A stretch of 64,000 bases of DNA from GWE2-42-39 sp034003625 (GCA_034003625.1 JAVEYG010000004.1:1-64000), one strand, 5' to 3'; shown: positions 44,233 through 53,928, counted from the stretch's first letter. The notes: generated by a model from the letters alone, not told the origin. Translations and numbers: made by a program.

Positions 44233-45708
44233 TTAACCTGTGATCTTTGACGGGAGCCCTTTTATCAAAACCGGTTTCGCTGCATGCTTTTTGGGCATGA
44301 ACATATCTTTGTAGGCCAGTCCCAGTTTTTCCTGTATTTCGAAACAATAATCCAGCGTCCCCAGGTCGTTCCCTGTGTTGTTGGTGCCAAACGAGAATTT
44401 AACGCCGGCCTCTTTTGCCTTGCGTAGTATTTTTTCGGAAGGGATGCGGTAGCGGGCATTGATTTCCAATGCGATATTGTTGTCGGCCAGCACTTTTACA
44501 AAGCGGTCGATACGCCTGTCGGTCCACAGTTCATCGTATTTACCGGCAATAACCGCCGGCAGGAAAGTCGGGTTCACATGAATATCGACCGGTTCCTGCG
44601 AAAGGATGCTTTCAATCTTGCTTACCAGTTCGTCCATGAACTGCTGTTCGTCATCCACAAAAACCTCGTCGGGCATCCACAGGCGCATGCGGCGGCCTTT
44701 GTGGTCGGTCCAGGTCATGGCATCGGTAAAAACATAGTCGAACTGGGCAACCGCACCGGGCGAAAACAAAGTGACCCACTCGCGGCCTTCGGCCTGCATC
44801 CCGCGAAAAACAGGTTGCCCTATTACCGTGTCCATGTAAGCATGCAGCGATTCGTCGTCGGTAACCGGGAAATGCAGGCCGCAGTTGGGCGCCACGCCGT
44901 AATTGATTCCCAGTTTTATCGAATTGTCGATGGCCTGCTGAAGCGTCAACCCACCTTTCAGATGCGTGTGGAAATCAATTATCGGAAAGTTTTCCATGCT
45001 GAGTTTCGTGATCTTCGTGTCCCATTCTTTCGATACCAGCGGCTCAAACTTTTCGGCTTTCGGAAGAGGTTTAACCTGGATGCTTTTAAAATATACCTTG
45101 CTTTGTTCGTCGTGACATTGCAGGGCAATGCGCCCGGTGCTAAAGACTTTCCATACATCGTTTTTTGGGCGGTACGGGTCGTCGGGCTGGATATAATCGA
45201 CTACTTTTGTTCCGTTCACCCAAACTTCACAGCGGTTTTCAACTACTTTAAACGACAGTTCGAACCATTCGTTATCAGCCACCGTCGGATAATACACGTT
45301 GCGGATACCGTAAATACTACCTGTTTTTTTCAGTTCCTGAAAATCGCCTTCCCGCTCGTATGAGTTGTTGATCTGTATTTCATACCCGCGCAACAACGGG
45401 CCGTATTCCTGTTCCTGAGTGTGAAAAACGATCCCCGAATTCGAGCCTGCTGTGGTTTTCACTATTGCCTTCAGTTCAAAATTGCGGAAGATGCCCTTTT
45501 TAAAATTCCCGGTATAAAACAGGTGGCTTTGCAGCCCGTCGCAAACAAGCAGGCCGTCTTCCACTTTAAACGAGCCGGGGTTTTCAATGGCCGTCCAGCC
45601 GTTCAGGTCTTTCCCGTTAAACAGTTCAACCCATTCCCGATTGTCGGAGCAGGACGAAATGAGCAGGGTCAGGAAAAGTACAATGCAAATACATTTCAGA
45701 TAATTCAT
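44233..45708 (-). CDS. DUF1080 lectin-like domain fused to PHP-type metal-dependent hydrolase, lipoprotein
   Basis: A 491-residue lipoprotein with signal LFLTLLISSC. The start at 45708 (MNYLKCICIVLFL) is chosen because it opens the signal peptide. The N-terminal half (25-225) is a DUF1080 concanavalin-like domain (WVELFNGKDLNGWTAI, SNSGIVFHTQEQEYG, QSKVYFKSIQVKPL). The C-terminal half (245-491) is PHP/amidohydrolase-like, beginning FPIIDFHTHLKGGLTLQQAI with the first His pair, followed by PVDIHVNPTFLP and LEINARYRIPSEKILRKAKE. The substrate is unknown but likely a sugar or glycoside. No nearby operon partner on this strand. Confidence 0.82.
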   Translation of the reverse strand: MNYLKCICIVLFLTLLISSCSDNREWVELFNGKDLNGWTAIENPGSFKVEDGLLVCDGLQSHLFYTGNFKKGIFRNFELKAIVKTTAGSNSGIVFHTQEQEYGPLLRGYEIQINNSYEREGDFQELKKTGSIYGIRNVYYPTVADNEWFELSFKVVENRCEVWVNGTKVVDYIQPDDPYRPKNDVWKVFSTGRIALQCHDEQSKVYFKSIQVKPLPKAEKFEPLVSKEWDTKITKLSMENFPIIDFHTHLKGGLTLQQAIDNSIKLGINYGVAPNCGLHFPVTDDESLHAYMDTVIGQPVFRGMQAEGREWVTLFSPGAVAQFDYVFTDAMTWTDHKGRRMRLWMPDEVFVDDEQQFMDELVSKIESILSQEPVDIHVNPTFLPAVIAGKYDELWTDRRIDRFVKVLADNNIALEINARYRIPSEKILRKAKEAGVKFSFGTNNTGNDLGTLDYCFEIQEKLGLAYKDMFMPKKHAAKPVLIKGLPSKITG

Positions 45709-45738
45709 GAGTATGTGGTTTATTGGTTTATGATGCAG

Positions 45739-45746
45739 CAAATATA
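45739..45746 (-). promoter_or_regulatory. -7 element for the DUF1080-PHP gene
   Basis: Minus-strand TATATTTG (TAnnTTTG) lies 31 bp before the ATG at 45708. No well-placed -33 TTG was found. Confidence 0.5.
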
Positions 45747-45859
45747 ACGAAATCAATCAACTAAAAAGGAAAAGGGCTATTCGATAAAAATAAACGGGAA
45801 GAATTAACCAGCAGAGCAGAATTCCTATAAATTTACCGGCATTAATTTCGATACAGAAG

Positions 45860-46456
45860 ATGATACATCCGGATACTGAACTGCAATTTATCAGCGAGGA
45901 GATTGGCTACGGGGTAGTTGCCAGAAAGCTGATTAAAAAGGGGACCATTACCTGGGCATTTGACCAGCTCGACCGGGAGTATTGCCCGGAACAGATTGTG
46001 GCAATGGACGAGGTGTACCGTGATGTACTAATGACCTACACGTTCCGCAACCGGAAAGGAAACCATATTTTTTGCTGGGACCACGGGCGGTATGTCAATC
46101 ACAGTTTCAGGCCGAACTGCATGGCGACGGCATACAATTTTGAGATTGCCATTCGCGACATCCGGGCGGGCGAGCAACTGACCAACGATTACGGATACCT
46201 GAACATTATTGAAGCGTTTCGCCCTTACCATGAAGGTACCCGCCGGAAAGTGGTATACCCCGACGACCTGCTCCGCTATTCTGGCATTTGGGACCGGAAA
46301 ATATTTCCTGCATTCCTGAAAATACGGAAAACGGAACAACTTTTAGGCAACGTGCTCAGCGACGAAACCTGGGAGAAAATCAATGCAGTTCTTGAGGGGA
46401 GGGCAAAGATTGAATCCATCCGTTCATGCTATTTTGACCCGAAAACCGGAGGGTAA
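45860..46456 (+). CDS. SET-domain protein
   Basis: A 198-residue protein with a SET methyltransferase core: FISEEIGYGVVARKLIKKGT at the start, GRYVNHSFRPNCMATAYNFE (the NHS motif) and IAIRDIRAGEQLTNDYGYLN (the conserved Tyr motif). It lacks the post-SET Cys cluster of eukaryotic histone methyltransferases. Such bacterial SET proteins may methylate lysines of proteins; the substrate is unknown. The next gene probably begins 49 bp downstream. Confidence 0.88.
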   Translation: MIHPDTELQFISEEIGYGVVARKLIKKGTITWAFDQLDREYCPEQIVAMDEVYRDVLMTYTFRNRKGNHIFCWDHGRYVNHSFRPNCMATAYNFEIAIRDIRAGEQLTNDYGYLNIIEAFRPYHEGTRRKVVYPDDLLRYSGIWDRKIFPAFLKIRKTEQLLGNVLSDETWEKINAVLEGRAKIESIRSCYFDPKTGG

Positions 46457-46505
46457 ACAAACCTTTCCGCTTCGTGTGTTGTTTTCTGAAGAGAATAAAA
46501 TTATT

Positions 46506-47648
46506 GTGATCGTGAAGTTTCCGGTATACGCCATCGTCCTTTTGTCTGGTTTGTTTTTCCTTTCAGGAAAGGAAGAAAAAGTGATCAAATATATTGAAGA
46601 TTCGCCGGTAAAGGGCGAAGTGGCGCGGGTGTTGCCGGTGTATGCCAATTTTAGGGATACTGTTTTTGGCGATACGCTGTATCTTGAATTTACACCGGAA
46701 GGATTATCGCGTTCGGCTTTTCGCAAAGTCAGTACCGGGGTGTGCATTGACGGGGAATGCCGCCGGCTGCAAATTTCCGTTTACTGGGACATTTCCGGCC
46801 GCTATCTTGGTTTTGAACTTCCTGCCGGCGAATTTCTCAGCAAGAGCGGGCACCGGCCTTTTACCGATGAAGAATACCAACTGCTTCACCGTTTGTTGTC
46901 CAATCCGTATTCCCCGCTTGCCAACTACACGCTTGAGGAGTTGGTTTCCGCAGAAAAAACGCCCGGAGAAGAGGTTGATGCCGTCAGTTCTGCAACGGTG
47001 AAAGAGGTGCTGAACAGCGTTGTGGAAGGCGCTGTGTACACCAGTTACACGCTTTGGCGCATCGTTTACGGCAATTCGCAGGAAGAAGTGCAGAAACAGG
47101 GCTTCCATTATTTTTCGGAAGAGCTGGCCCTGCAGCTTTTGGATGCTTCTTCGGACGAAAACCAGCTTTGGGCGCTGAACAACTTAGGCAAACTGGATCC
47201 GTGGAGCGGGGAACTGGAGCAAAAAGTGTTGGAACTGGTTGGCAGCCGGAATTATTACCTCTCGGAAAGGGCAATCAGTGCATTCCCGCAAAGCAGGATT
47301 GATTCTCCCGATTTTCAGGAAAAATTGTATGCTGTTTTTGAAAACTCAGAATATTTTATAAAACGGCTGATTATTCAGAAATTGCGAAAAGCAGCCGTTT
47401 TGTCGGATAAACTAAAAAACGGCCTGGCTGTAGAGTTGGCAGCTTATAATGGCCCGCTTGCTCAAAATGTGCTCGATTTGTTTGTGCAGCACCGCGTGGA
47501 TGATGTTTTTGTTTGCCTGCATATTTCGGAATTGCTTGACAACAAAAACAGGTTTCTGGCCCGGAAAGCGTTCGATTACCTCAGTCAGCTTTCTCCTGAC
47601 GACCGTACCATCAGAAAGCGGATGAAATCTTTTCGTCGGGATAGTTGA
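46506..47648 (+). CDS. Membrane-anchored FMN-binding-like and HEAT-repeat protein
   Basis: About 380 residues from a GTG at 46506, preceded by GAAGAGA 8-14 bp upstream. A longer frame from ATG 46383 would overlap the SET gene. A short N-terminal hydrophobic segment (FPVYAIVLLSGLFFLSG) is followed by a region resembling FMN_bind with EEVDAVSSATVKEVLNSVVE, the place where FMN is covalently attached to Thr in FMN_bind proteins. The C-terminal ~200 residues are helical repeats (LWALNNLGKLDPWSGELEQK, ALQLLDASSDE), HEAT/ARM-like. The start is uncertain. Function is unknown; a redox link is a possibility. Confidence 0.68.
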   Translation: MIVKFPVYAIVLLSGLFFLSGKEEKVIKYIEDSPVKGEVARVLPVYANFRDTVFGDTLYLEFTPEGLSRSAFRKVSTGVCIDGECRRLQISVYWDISGRYLGFELPAGEFLSKSGHRPFTDEEYQLLHRLLSNPYSPLANYTLEELVSAEKTPGEEVDAVSSATVKEVLNSVVEGAVYTSYTLWRIVYGNSQEEVQKQGFHYFSEELALQLLDASSDENQLWALNNLGKLDPWSGELEQKVLELVGSRNYYLSERAISAFPQSRIDSPDFQEKLYAVFENSEYFIKRLIIQKLRKAAVLSDKLKNGLAVELAAYNGPLAQNVLDLFVQHRVDDVFVCLHISELLDNKNRFLARKAFDYLSQLSPDDRTIRKRMKSFRRDS

Positions 47649-47656
47649 CGGTCAGG

Positions 47657-49513
47657 CTATTTGTCGCCCGGAATATTTTCGACCCGGAAGGCGGGCGCTT
47701 TATAATTGCCTGGCAGATAACCGGCAGGGATTGTGACCGTGTTCCCGTCGCGGTTGGCGCGATAATGCGGCGACATGATTTCAACCCCGGCTTCGTTGAA
47801 CGCATCCTGAATGTTCTGGTGCAATTCGGAATAAATTGCCGGCTGCATGTTGGGTTCATTGGTGGTTGCATTCAACTGGTACGATACATAAAAATCGTCG
47901 AGGCTGGTTTGCAGCACAAACGGCGGGTGTTCGCGGCTGATGTGCTGTGTTTTGGCTGCGGCGCTTATTAACAGTTCGTGTACCTGACGCCAGGGCACGT
48001 CGTACCCAATGGTAACCGTTGTGTGCAGAATGACCCCTTCGTCGGGTTTCGAGGTGCTGTAATTAATTACGTTCGAGGAAAGGATGTTGGAATTCGGAAT
48101 GGTGATGAATTCTTTCTTCGGAGTTTTCAGGCGGGTGACAAAAGGTGTTTTTTCAACCACATCGCCAGTCACGTCCCCAATCTTTATGCGGTCGCCGATT
48201 TTAAACGGACGCATATACGTGATGACCAACCCAGCCATCATGTTCCCGATTACGGACGACGACCCCAGTGAAAAAATGATCCCTAAGAAAACGGAGACCC
48301 CTTTGAAAACATCGGAATCGGAACCCGGCAGGTACGGGAAGATCACCACGACCATGAACGCGAGAATAAAAAGCCGGATCAGGTTGTATGTAGGCCTTGC
48401 CCAGTCGGGAAAGAACCCGGGGACTTTCAGTTTTTCATTTTCAATTTCAGAAAGCAGGAACCTGAGGAATTTCAGAATATAACGGGTCACGATAACGATG
48501 ATGACGATGGTGATCAGTTCGGGAATGTAATTGACCACTGCCATAAAAATGGCTTTCAGAGGTGAAAGAATGTACCCGAACAGGGTTTCGGCAATCCGTT
48601 TTGTCGGGGGAAAAATGCTGAAAATAAGAGGGACCGTTATAAAAAGCTGTAAAAGAATAACTACGTAGCGAAGAAGATTTGCCAGGAACAGCGCCCCGTT
48701 TGTTATTTTTCCGGAATCCAGTATTTCATAATTCCTGATTTCCAGTCCCTTGAACCAGACGCCTTCTTTTGATTGAATGAAGGTACTGACTTTCTGTTTA
48801 AAGAAGAAATTGACCAACCGGATAAGGGCCCATTGTATGAAAACGATCAAAAGTACCAGGCCAATTTCTTTTAGCAGGTTTAAAAAACTCCGGTCTTTTT
48901 TAAAAACCGGGATATCGGCAAGCAGTTTTTCCCTGTATGCCGAGGCTATCTCCTGTTTGCTTTTGTCCGACCACATGGCATCCAGGTCGGTTACCGAGAT
49001 CAGTACTTTATCCTGGAAAACAAGATCGACGCTTTGCCCGTAGTCGGCTACGTAAATGCTGTCGGTTTTCAGGAAAAAATGATGATAGAGTTCGGTAAGC
49101 CGTTCGTTGATAATGCGGGCGCGTTCAGACGGTGTAACCGAGCCGATGTTGGTGTAAATGTAAAATAATGTGTCGCGGTGCGGAACAACCGGGAAGCCTT
49201 TGGCCTTTCGTTTCAGGGAATCGACTTCCCGTTTCAGCGCTTCCTTTTTCAGCGAATCGTCAACCACCAGCCGTTTCAGTTCAGCTTCTAACTTTTCCCG
49301 TTTGGCCACTTCTGTCGAACGCAATTCCTCTAACTGCATGCGCAGGATAACCTGGGTGATTGAATCGGCCCTTTTCAGCGAATCGGTTTGTTTTAAAAGG
49401 AACAGCGCTTCCCCGACATGGTTTTGTGCGATCGTATCCGCATTATCGGCAATGACGGGCGAACCAAAAACAAGAACTAAAAAAACAAGCAAAAGTGAAG
49501 TCGTCCGTATCAT
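47657..49513 (-). CDS. Large mechanosensitive ion channel, MscS family
   Basis: A 618-residue protein. The start at 49513 is supported by an AGGAAAG ribosome-binding site 3-9 bp upstream. Signal/first helix (TTSLLLVFLVLVFGSPVIAD), a coiled coil of about 50-105 (RMQLEELRSTEVAKREKLEA), then five or so helices and a C-terminal MscS core (SVFLGIIFSLGSSSVIGNMM, YMRPFKIGDRIKIGDVTGDV, TIPNSNILSSNVINYSTSKP). A second MscS copy is at 15528. The periplasmic coiled coil suggests extra regulation. It is convergent with the preceding HEAT gene, 8 bp apart. Confidence 0.92.
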   Translation of the reverse strand: MIRTTSLLLVFLVLVFGSPVIADNADTIAQNHVGEALFLLKQTDSLKRADSITQVILRMQLEELRSTEVAKREKLEAELKRLVVDDSLKKEALKREVDSLKRKAKGFPVVPHRDTLFYIYTNIGSVTPSERARIINERLTELYHHFFLKTDSIYVADYGQSVDLVFQDKVLISVTDLDAMWSDKSKQEIASAYREKLLADIPVFKKDRSFLNLLKEIGLVLLIVFIQWALIRLVNFFFKQKVSTFIQSKEGVWFKGLEIRNYEILDSGKITNGALFLANLLRYVVILLQLFITVPLIFSIFPPTKRIAETLFGYILSPLKAIFMAVVNYIPELITIVIIVIVTRYILKFLRFLLSEIENEKLKVPGFFPDWARPTYNLIRLFILAFMVVVIFPYLPGSDSDVFKGVSVFLGIIFSLGSSSVIGNMMAGLVITYMRPFKIGDRIKIGDVTGDVVEKTPFVTRLKTPKKEFITIPNSNILSSNVINYSTSKPDEGVILHTTVTIGYDVPWRQVHELLISAAAKTQHISREHPPFVLQTSLDDFYVSYQLNATTNEPNMQPAIYSELHQNIQDAFNEAGVEIMSPHYRANRDGNTVTIPAGYLPGNYKAPAFRVENIPGDK

Positions 49514-49566
49514 ATCTTTCCTATTTTCCCACAAGTTACAAATATTTCGTTTTCCCCGGATGGTTG

Positions 49567-52371
49567 CTAATACCCGGTTTTTTCCCCTTTGTCAAGGGCC
49601 GGTACCCCGAAACGCATCCATTCAGGCATTGGTTTTCCCTTGAGATAGTGGTCGAAAAAACCTTTCATCCGGATTGTCAGGTCCATACGGTTTCCCCAGC
49701 TTTCGGCCTTCAGGTTGTGGGGTTCGCCATTGTAATTCAGCAACCATACCGGTTTGTTGAGGCGGCGCAGGGCCACAAAAAATTCGATGCCCTGGTACCA
49801 GGGTACGGCGCCATCGTTGTCGTTGTGCATCATCAGCAGGGGAGTGTGCACTTTGGGAGCATGGAACAAAGGTGAATTTTCGATGTAAAGCAATGGCTTT
49901 TCCCACAGGGTACCACCCATCCGGCTTTGTGTGCGTTCGTACTGAAACATCCGCGACAGTCCGGTCTCCCAGCGAATGCCGCCATACGCGCTGGTCATGT
50001 TGCTGACCGGCGCCCCGGCCATGGCTGCCGCAAACTGGTTGGTGCGGGTGACGATGAAAGCCGTCTGGTAGCCGCCCCAACTTTGTCCCTGTAGCCCGAT
50101 CTTTTCTGCATCGACAAACGAAAAATTATTGATCAGGTAATTTACTCCGCTTACGACTGCATCGTATGCACTTTGCCCCGGATAGCCCGTACGGTAAATA
50201 ATGTCGGGCACGAAAACAAGATAGCCGTTACTGGCATAGTAGGTATAGTTGATTACCGAACGGCTGGGTGATGGGATATGATGTTTGAACAGGTTGTCAG
50301 AGTTTCGTTCGTAATAATAAACCACCACGGGATATTTCAGTCGCGGGTTAAAATCTTCGGGCAGGTACAGCATCCCCTGCAGCTCTTCTCCGTTGAATGA
50401 AAGCCACTTTACTAAATTCGTAAAAGTCCAGTTGTATTGTTTTTGCTGCGGATTTGCATCCGATATCTTCCGGGGTTTTTCAAATTTCAAGTTTGATACC
50501 CAAAGGTCGGGAAATTCGGAACAACTTTCTTTGGTGAAAAGAATTCTGTCGGATTCTCTTGCTTTGAGAGGAATGCCAAAAAGTTTGTCTTCGGCAACCA
50601 ACAAGCCCGGTTCTTTGAAGTTTTTAAAATCTGCCTCGAAAAAACCGTATGCTTTTGAGCGTTCATCAAACGAACGGACTATATTGACATTTTCCGCACG
50701 AATGAATTCCTGTTCGGGATCAAGCTTTACATAGCGCAGCCGGAGTTGGTTTCGGCGCCCGAAACTGCGGGTTACGTTCATCGGTACTTTCATGGCCGTG
50801 GGGTCGATTTTCCAGATATCAAACCGGTCGTAAATATATACCGAGCGGTCTTCGGCAGCCCATCCGGAAATCCCGTAGGGACGGGGGGAGGAAGGCATAT
50901 CGTGTTGTTCGTCGCAGAAAAGGACCGGGATTTTTTTGGTCAACTGGTTCACCGTTCGGCTTTCAATGTTTGTTGAACGCGAATAATAGCTGCTGTCGGC
51001 AGGATCATACCACACCACAAAATTACCGCCGGGCGAAATCCAGGCATCCTCCATCCCGTCCGCGATTTTTCGTTTAATCCCGGTTTTTATGTCTACCAAA
51101 TAGTAATCGGCCTTGTGTTCCCCGGTCCACGAAGAAGTTCGCTGGTACGGAACGATGTCTTTTCCAAGAGCATATGGCCCGTTGCCTTTCAGGGTGGTTT
51201 GGATTTCCCGGATAACCGGGTCGCCTAACTGGATGAATTTGTTTTCTTTCAGGTGCAATACCGCCAGATAACTGCGCTTTTTTTCCTTGTCGAGATTAAT
51301 TTTTTGCTGTGGCTGCAATTCTCTGTCCTGCCAGTTCCAGACATCCACTTTTATTTTTTCGTCATCCGGCAGCGTGTCTTTCGGTTCGGGGGCCGGCGAT
51401 CGCGCAGTGCCAAAAAACAAGCGGGCGCCGTCTTCCGAGAAATAGGGGGTACAGGACTCACTTACCGACCAGCCGATGGGCATCCCTTTGGTTTCACCGG
51501 ATACAGGCTGACCGGAAAGCCCGTTTTCGATCGACCCGAAAAACAGGCTGTATGCTTTTTGTTTGGTCGTATCGTTTGAGAACAGGAACGCAAATTGTCC
51601 GCCCGCATCGTCCATTGAAACCTCTTTTGCAGTACCCTGGCCGCTGAAAATTTCGGTACGCTTCTGTGTGCTTGTCCCGACAACCGAGACACGGGCTGTT
51701 TTCAACGGATCGCCCGTTTCCTGAATCAATGCAATGCTGGCCCCCCCTTTGGAGTAATAAAATCGGGAAACATCGTGGTAACGCAGGGTGTCGCCGTTTT
51801 TTGCATGGTATAAAATAAGGTCGCCGGTCGTGTGTTTTTCTTTTTCACCGTCTTCTCCTTTTCCCGGAGTACCTTTTTGCTTTTTCCCCGTTTCCCGGCC
51901 TTCCCCTGGTTTTTCGGTCATAAAGGCAATCCATCCGCCATTTTTTTCGGGAACAGCGTAGCTCTTCAGATTGGGAAATTTAACCAATGTATGATTCTTG
52001 AAAACGAAAATACCCAGACTGTCTTTGGGCATTTCTTCTTTCTCCAATTCTTTCATTTTTGCTTTCCGGATTGAGTCGAGCGGCTGTTTGATCCTGAATA
52101 CGATGTAATCCGATTCCGGCGAAAAAGCAGCATCATATCCACGGGGAATGGTATCTTCCTGTTTTGTTTCCAACTGTTTGATAATTAATACGCCATCGCC
52201 CCGTTGCGGGTTCAGTTCGTAACCCGCTGTTTTCCCGTTGTTGGAAATCTTTGTCCCCCTGATGGTTTTCCACCCGGCAAAATCATCGGTACCAATTATT
52301 CTCTTCGGAAGTTCTTGTGCGAAAAGGCCTATTGAGACCAGCACCAGCAGAAAGGTCAATCGTTTTCTCAT
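49567..52371 (-). CDS. Prolyl oligopeptidase (S9) family serine peptidase, exported
   Basis: A 934-residue protein. The start at 52371 (MRKRLTFLLVLVSIGLFAQE) gives a signal peptide; an upstream ATG would add 18 unlike residues. Residues 50-640 contain TolB-like propeller blades. The C-terminal alpha/beta-hydrolase domain has the Ser in GLQGQSWGGYQTAFIVT, the Asp in LMMHNDNDGAVPWY and the His in NGEPHNLKAESWG. It cleaves after proline or similar residues in peptides in the periplasm. It is larger than typical DPP4/S9 enzymes (about 700), and a hydrophilic Gly/Lys/Glu-rich insertion (GEGRETGKKQKGTPGKGEDG) lies near 185-205. Confidence 0.93.
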   Translation of the reverse strand: MRKRLTFLLVLVSIGLFAQELPKRIIGTDDFAGWKTIRGTKISNNGKTAGYELNPQRGDGVLIIKQLETKQEDTIPRGYDAAFSPESDYIVFRIKQPLDSIRKAKMKELEKEEMPKDSLGIFVFKNHTLVKFPNLKSYAVPEKNGGWIAFMTEKPGEGRETGKKQKGTPGKGEDGEKEKHTTGDLILYHAKNGDTLRYHDVSRFYYSKGGASIALIQETGDPLKTARVSVVGTSTQKRTEIFSGQGTAKEVSMDDAGGQFAFLFSNDTTKQKAYSLFFGSIENGLSGQPVSGETKGMPIGWSVSESCTPYFSEDGARLFFGTARSPAPEPKDTLPDDEKIKVDVWNWQDRELQPQQKINLDKEKKRSYLAVLHLKENKFIQLGDPVIREIQTTLKGNGPYALGKDIVPYQRTSSWTGEHKADYYLVDIKTGIKRKIADGMEDAWISPGGNFVVWYDPADSSYYSRSTNIESRTVNQLTKKIPVLFCDEQHDMPSSPRPYGISGWAAEDRSVYIYDRFDIWKIDPTAMKVPMNVTRSFGRRNQLRLRYVKLDPEQEFIRAENVNIVRSFDERSKAYGFFEADFKNFKEPGLLVAEDKLFGIPLKARESDRILFTKESCSEFPDLWVSNLKFEKPRKISDANPQQKQYNWTFTNLVKWLSFNGEELQGMLYLPEDFNPRLKYPVVVYYYERNSDNLFKHHIPSPSRSVINYTYYASNGYLVFVPDIIYRTGYPGQSAYDAVVSGVNYLINNFSFVDAEKIGLQGQSWGGYQTAFIVTRTNQFAAAMAGAPVSNMTSAYGGIRWETGLSRMFQYERTQSRMGGTLWEKPLLYIENSPLFHAPKVHTPLLMMHNDNDGAVPWYQGIEFFVALRRLNKPVWLLNYNGEPHNLKAESWGNRMDLTIRMKGFFDHYLKGKPMPEWMRFGVPALDKGEKTGY

Positions 52372-52525
52372 ATCCGTAATGTTCTTTCCAATGTTTAAAT
52401 TTAGCCTTCTTTCAATAAATGACAATTTTTACCGGGAAAAACCATTAGGAGTAAAAATATGTTGTATAAGCAGTAAAACAAAAAGGACAGAACCTTCCCG
52501 GAAGTCCTGCAATCATCATTTTCAC

Positions 52526-52533
52526 TATATTTG
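52526..52533 (+). promoter_or_regulatory. -7 element for the DUF819 gene
   Basis: TATATTTG (TAnnTTTG) 26 bp before the ATG at 52560. No clear -33 TTG. Confidence 0.5.
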
Positions 52534-52559
52534 TTAGCTTCAAACCTAAATTGTGAAAA

Positions 52560-53831
52560 ATGCGGATAACAATTTCCCTGGTACTTTTTTATTTCCTTGC
52601 GCCGGTCCTACTGATTTACCTGACCCATATTTCAAAAACGATTAATAAGATCGGTGCGGTGGTGATGGCTTACCTGCTGGGCCTGCTGTTTGGCAACATC
52701 GGTATCTTACCGCGCGCCAGCGAAGCGTTCCGGGCATTATTGGCGGGGAAAGCCAAACTTCCTGCAGAGCAGGTGGCCCAATATTTTGACCAGGGGACAA
52801 TTACCGGCAGCGATGTGGTTGCCAATCAGGTTTTCAGCATCCAGGATATGATAATGACCATTGTGATCCCGCTGGCCATCCCGCTTTTGCTTTTTTCGCT
52901 CGATATGAAACGCTGGCTGAAGCTGGCCCGCGAAGCCATGTTCTCGATGGTACTGGGACTGGTTTCCCTGCTGATCGTAATCTTTGCTGGTTATTTCCTG
53001 TTCCATGATAAGATTGCGGAATCGTGGAAGGTAGCCGGTATGCTAATCGGGGTGTACACGGGAGGTACGCCCAATCTGGCAGCCATTGCCACTGCTGTGG
53101 ATGTGAGCCCGAATACCTTCATCCTGACCCATACTTACGATTTGGTGTTGGGCGCCCTTTGCCTGTTTTTTATCCTGACCCTGGCACAGCGCACTTTTAA
53201 CCTGTTTTTGCCACATTTTCATGAAAACCACAAACACATCAAACTGGCGCAGGTGGTAAAGGAAAGCGAAGGAGTTGACAATTACATAGGTATGCTTACG
53301 AAAAGAGGTGCATTGCAACTCGGAAAGGCATTGCTGCTGTCGGTACTCATATTCGCCATTGGCGGGGCGCTGAGTTTGTTGGTTTCGCCAAGCGCCCAGA
53401 TGGTTACGGTTATCCTGACCATCACTACTTTGGGACTGATTATCGGGTCGCTCAAATCGGTCAGCCGGATTGAAAAAACTTTTCAGCTGGGAATGTATTT
53501 CATCATTGTTTTTTCGCTGGTAGTTTCGAGTATGGCCGATCTGAGCAACATGTTCCGGATCGATTTTCTGCACCTGTTTATTTACGTGGCCATAGCGGTT
53601 TTCGGCTCGATGATCGTTCATGTGGGGCTTTCCTGGATTTTTAAAGTCGACTCCGATACGACTATCATTACCATTACCGCGCTTACTTACTCGCCCCCTT
53701 TTGTCCCGGTAGTGGCGAGTGCCCTGAAAAATAAGGAGGTGATAATCTCGGGTCTCACGATAGGTATTTTAGGGTATGCTTTCGGGAACTACCTGGGCGT
53801 GGGCATCGCTTTTCTCCTGAAAGGTTTTTAA
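52560..53831 (+). CDS. DUF819 family membrane protein
   Basis: A 423-residue protein with about ten helices. DUF819 motifs are VFSIQDMIMTIVIPLAIPLL, MLIGVYTGGTPNLAAIATAV, VDVSPNTFILTHTYDLVLGA and TALTYSPPFVPVVASALKN. The family belongs to a superfamily of putative transporters; the substrate is unknown. A bidirectional terminator lies 134 bp downstream, after a short interspersed repeat. Confidence 0.92.
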   Translation: MRITISLVLFYFLAPVLLIYLTHISKTINKIGAVVMAYLLGLLFGNIGILPRASEAFRALLAGKAKLPAEQVAQYFDQGTITGSDVVANQVFSIQDMIMTIVIPLAIPLLLFSLDMKRWLKLAREAMFSMVLGLVSLLIVIFAGYFLFHDKIAESWKVAGMLIGVYTGGTPNLAAIATAVDVSPNTFILTHTYDLVLGALCLFFILTLAQRTFNLFLPHFHENHKHIKLAQVVKESEGVDNYIGMLTKRGALQLGKALLLSVLIFAIGGALSLLVSPSAQMVTVILTITTLGLIIGSLKSVSRIEKTFQLGMYFIIVFSLVVSSMADLSNMFRIDFLHLFIYVAIAVFGSMIVHVGLSWIFKVDSDTTIITITALTYSPPFVPVVASALKNKEVIISGLTIGILGYAFGNYLGVGIAFLLKGF

Positions 53832-53849
53832 GCTGCGGTCAATATGGTT

Positions 53850-53928
53850 TTGTCGTCCTGGACACAGTGAAGTGCCTCATGGATAGCACGATGAACGAGC
53901 AGATTCTGCGCTTCGCTTAGAATGACAA
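53850..53928. repeat. Short interspersed repeat with imperfect inverted ends
   Basis: A 79-bp stretch with inverted ends TTGTCGTCCTGG and CTTAGAATGACAA. The CTTCGCTTAGAATGACAAGG core is typical of short palindromic elements dispersed in bacterial genomes. It is non-coding and lies after the DUF819 stop. Confidence 0.5.

Noticed and set aside
46383..46505. Upstream in-frame ATG for the FMN-binding-like/HEAT gene
   Set aside because: It lies within the SET gene in another frame and the added residues are basic and not signal-like; a GTG with a Shine-Dalgarno-like sequence fits better.
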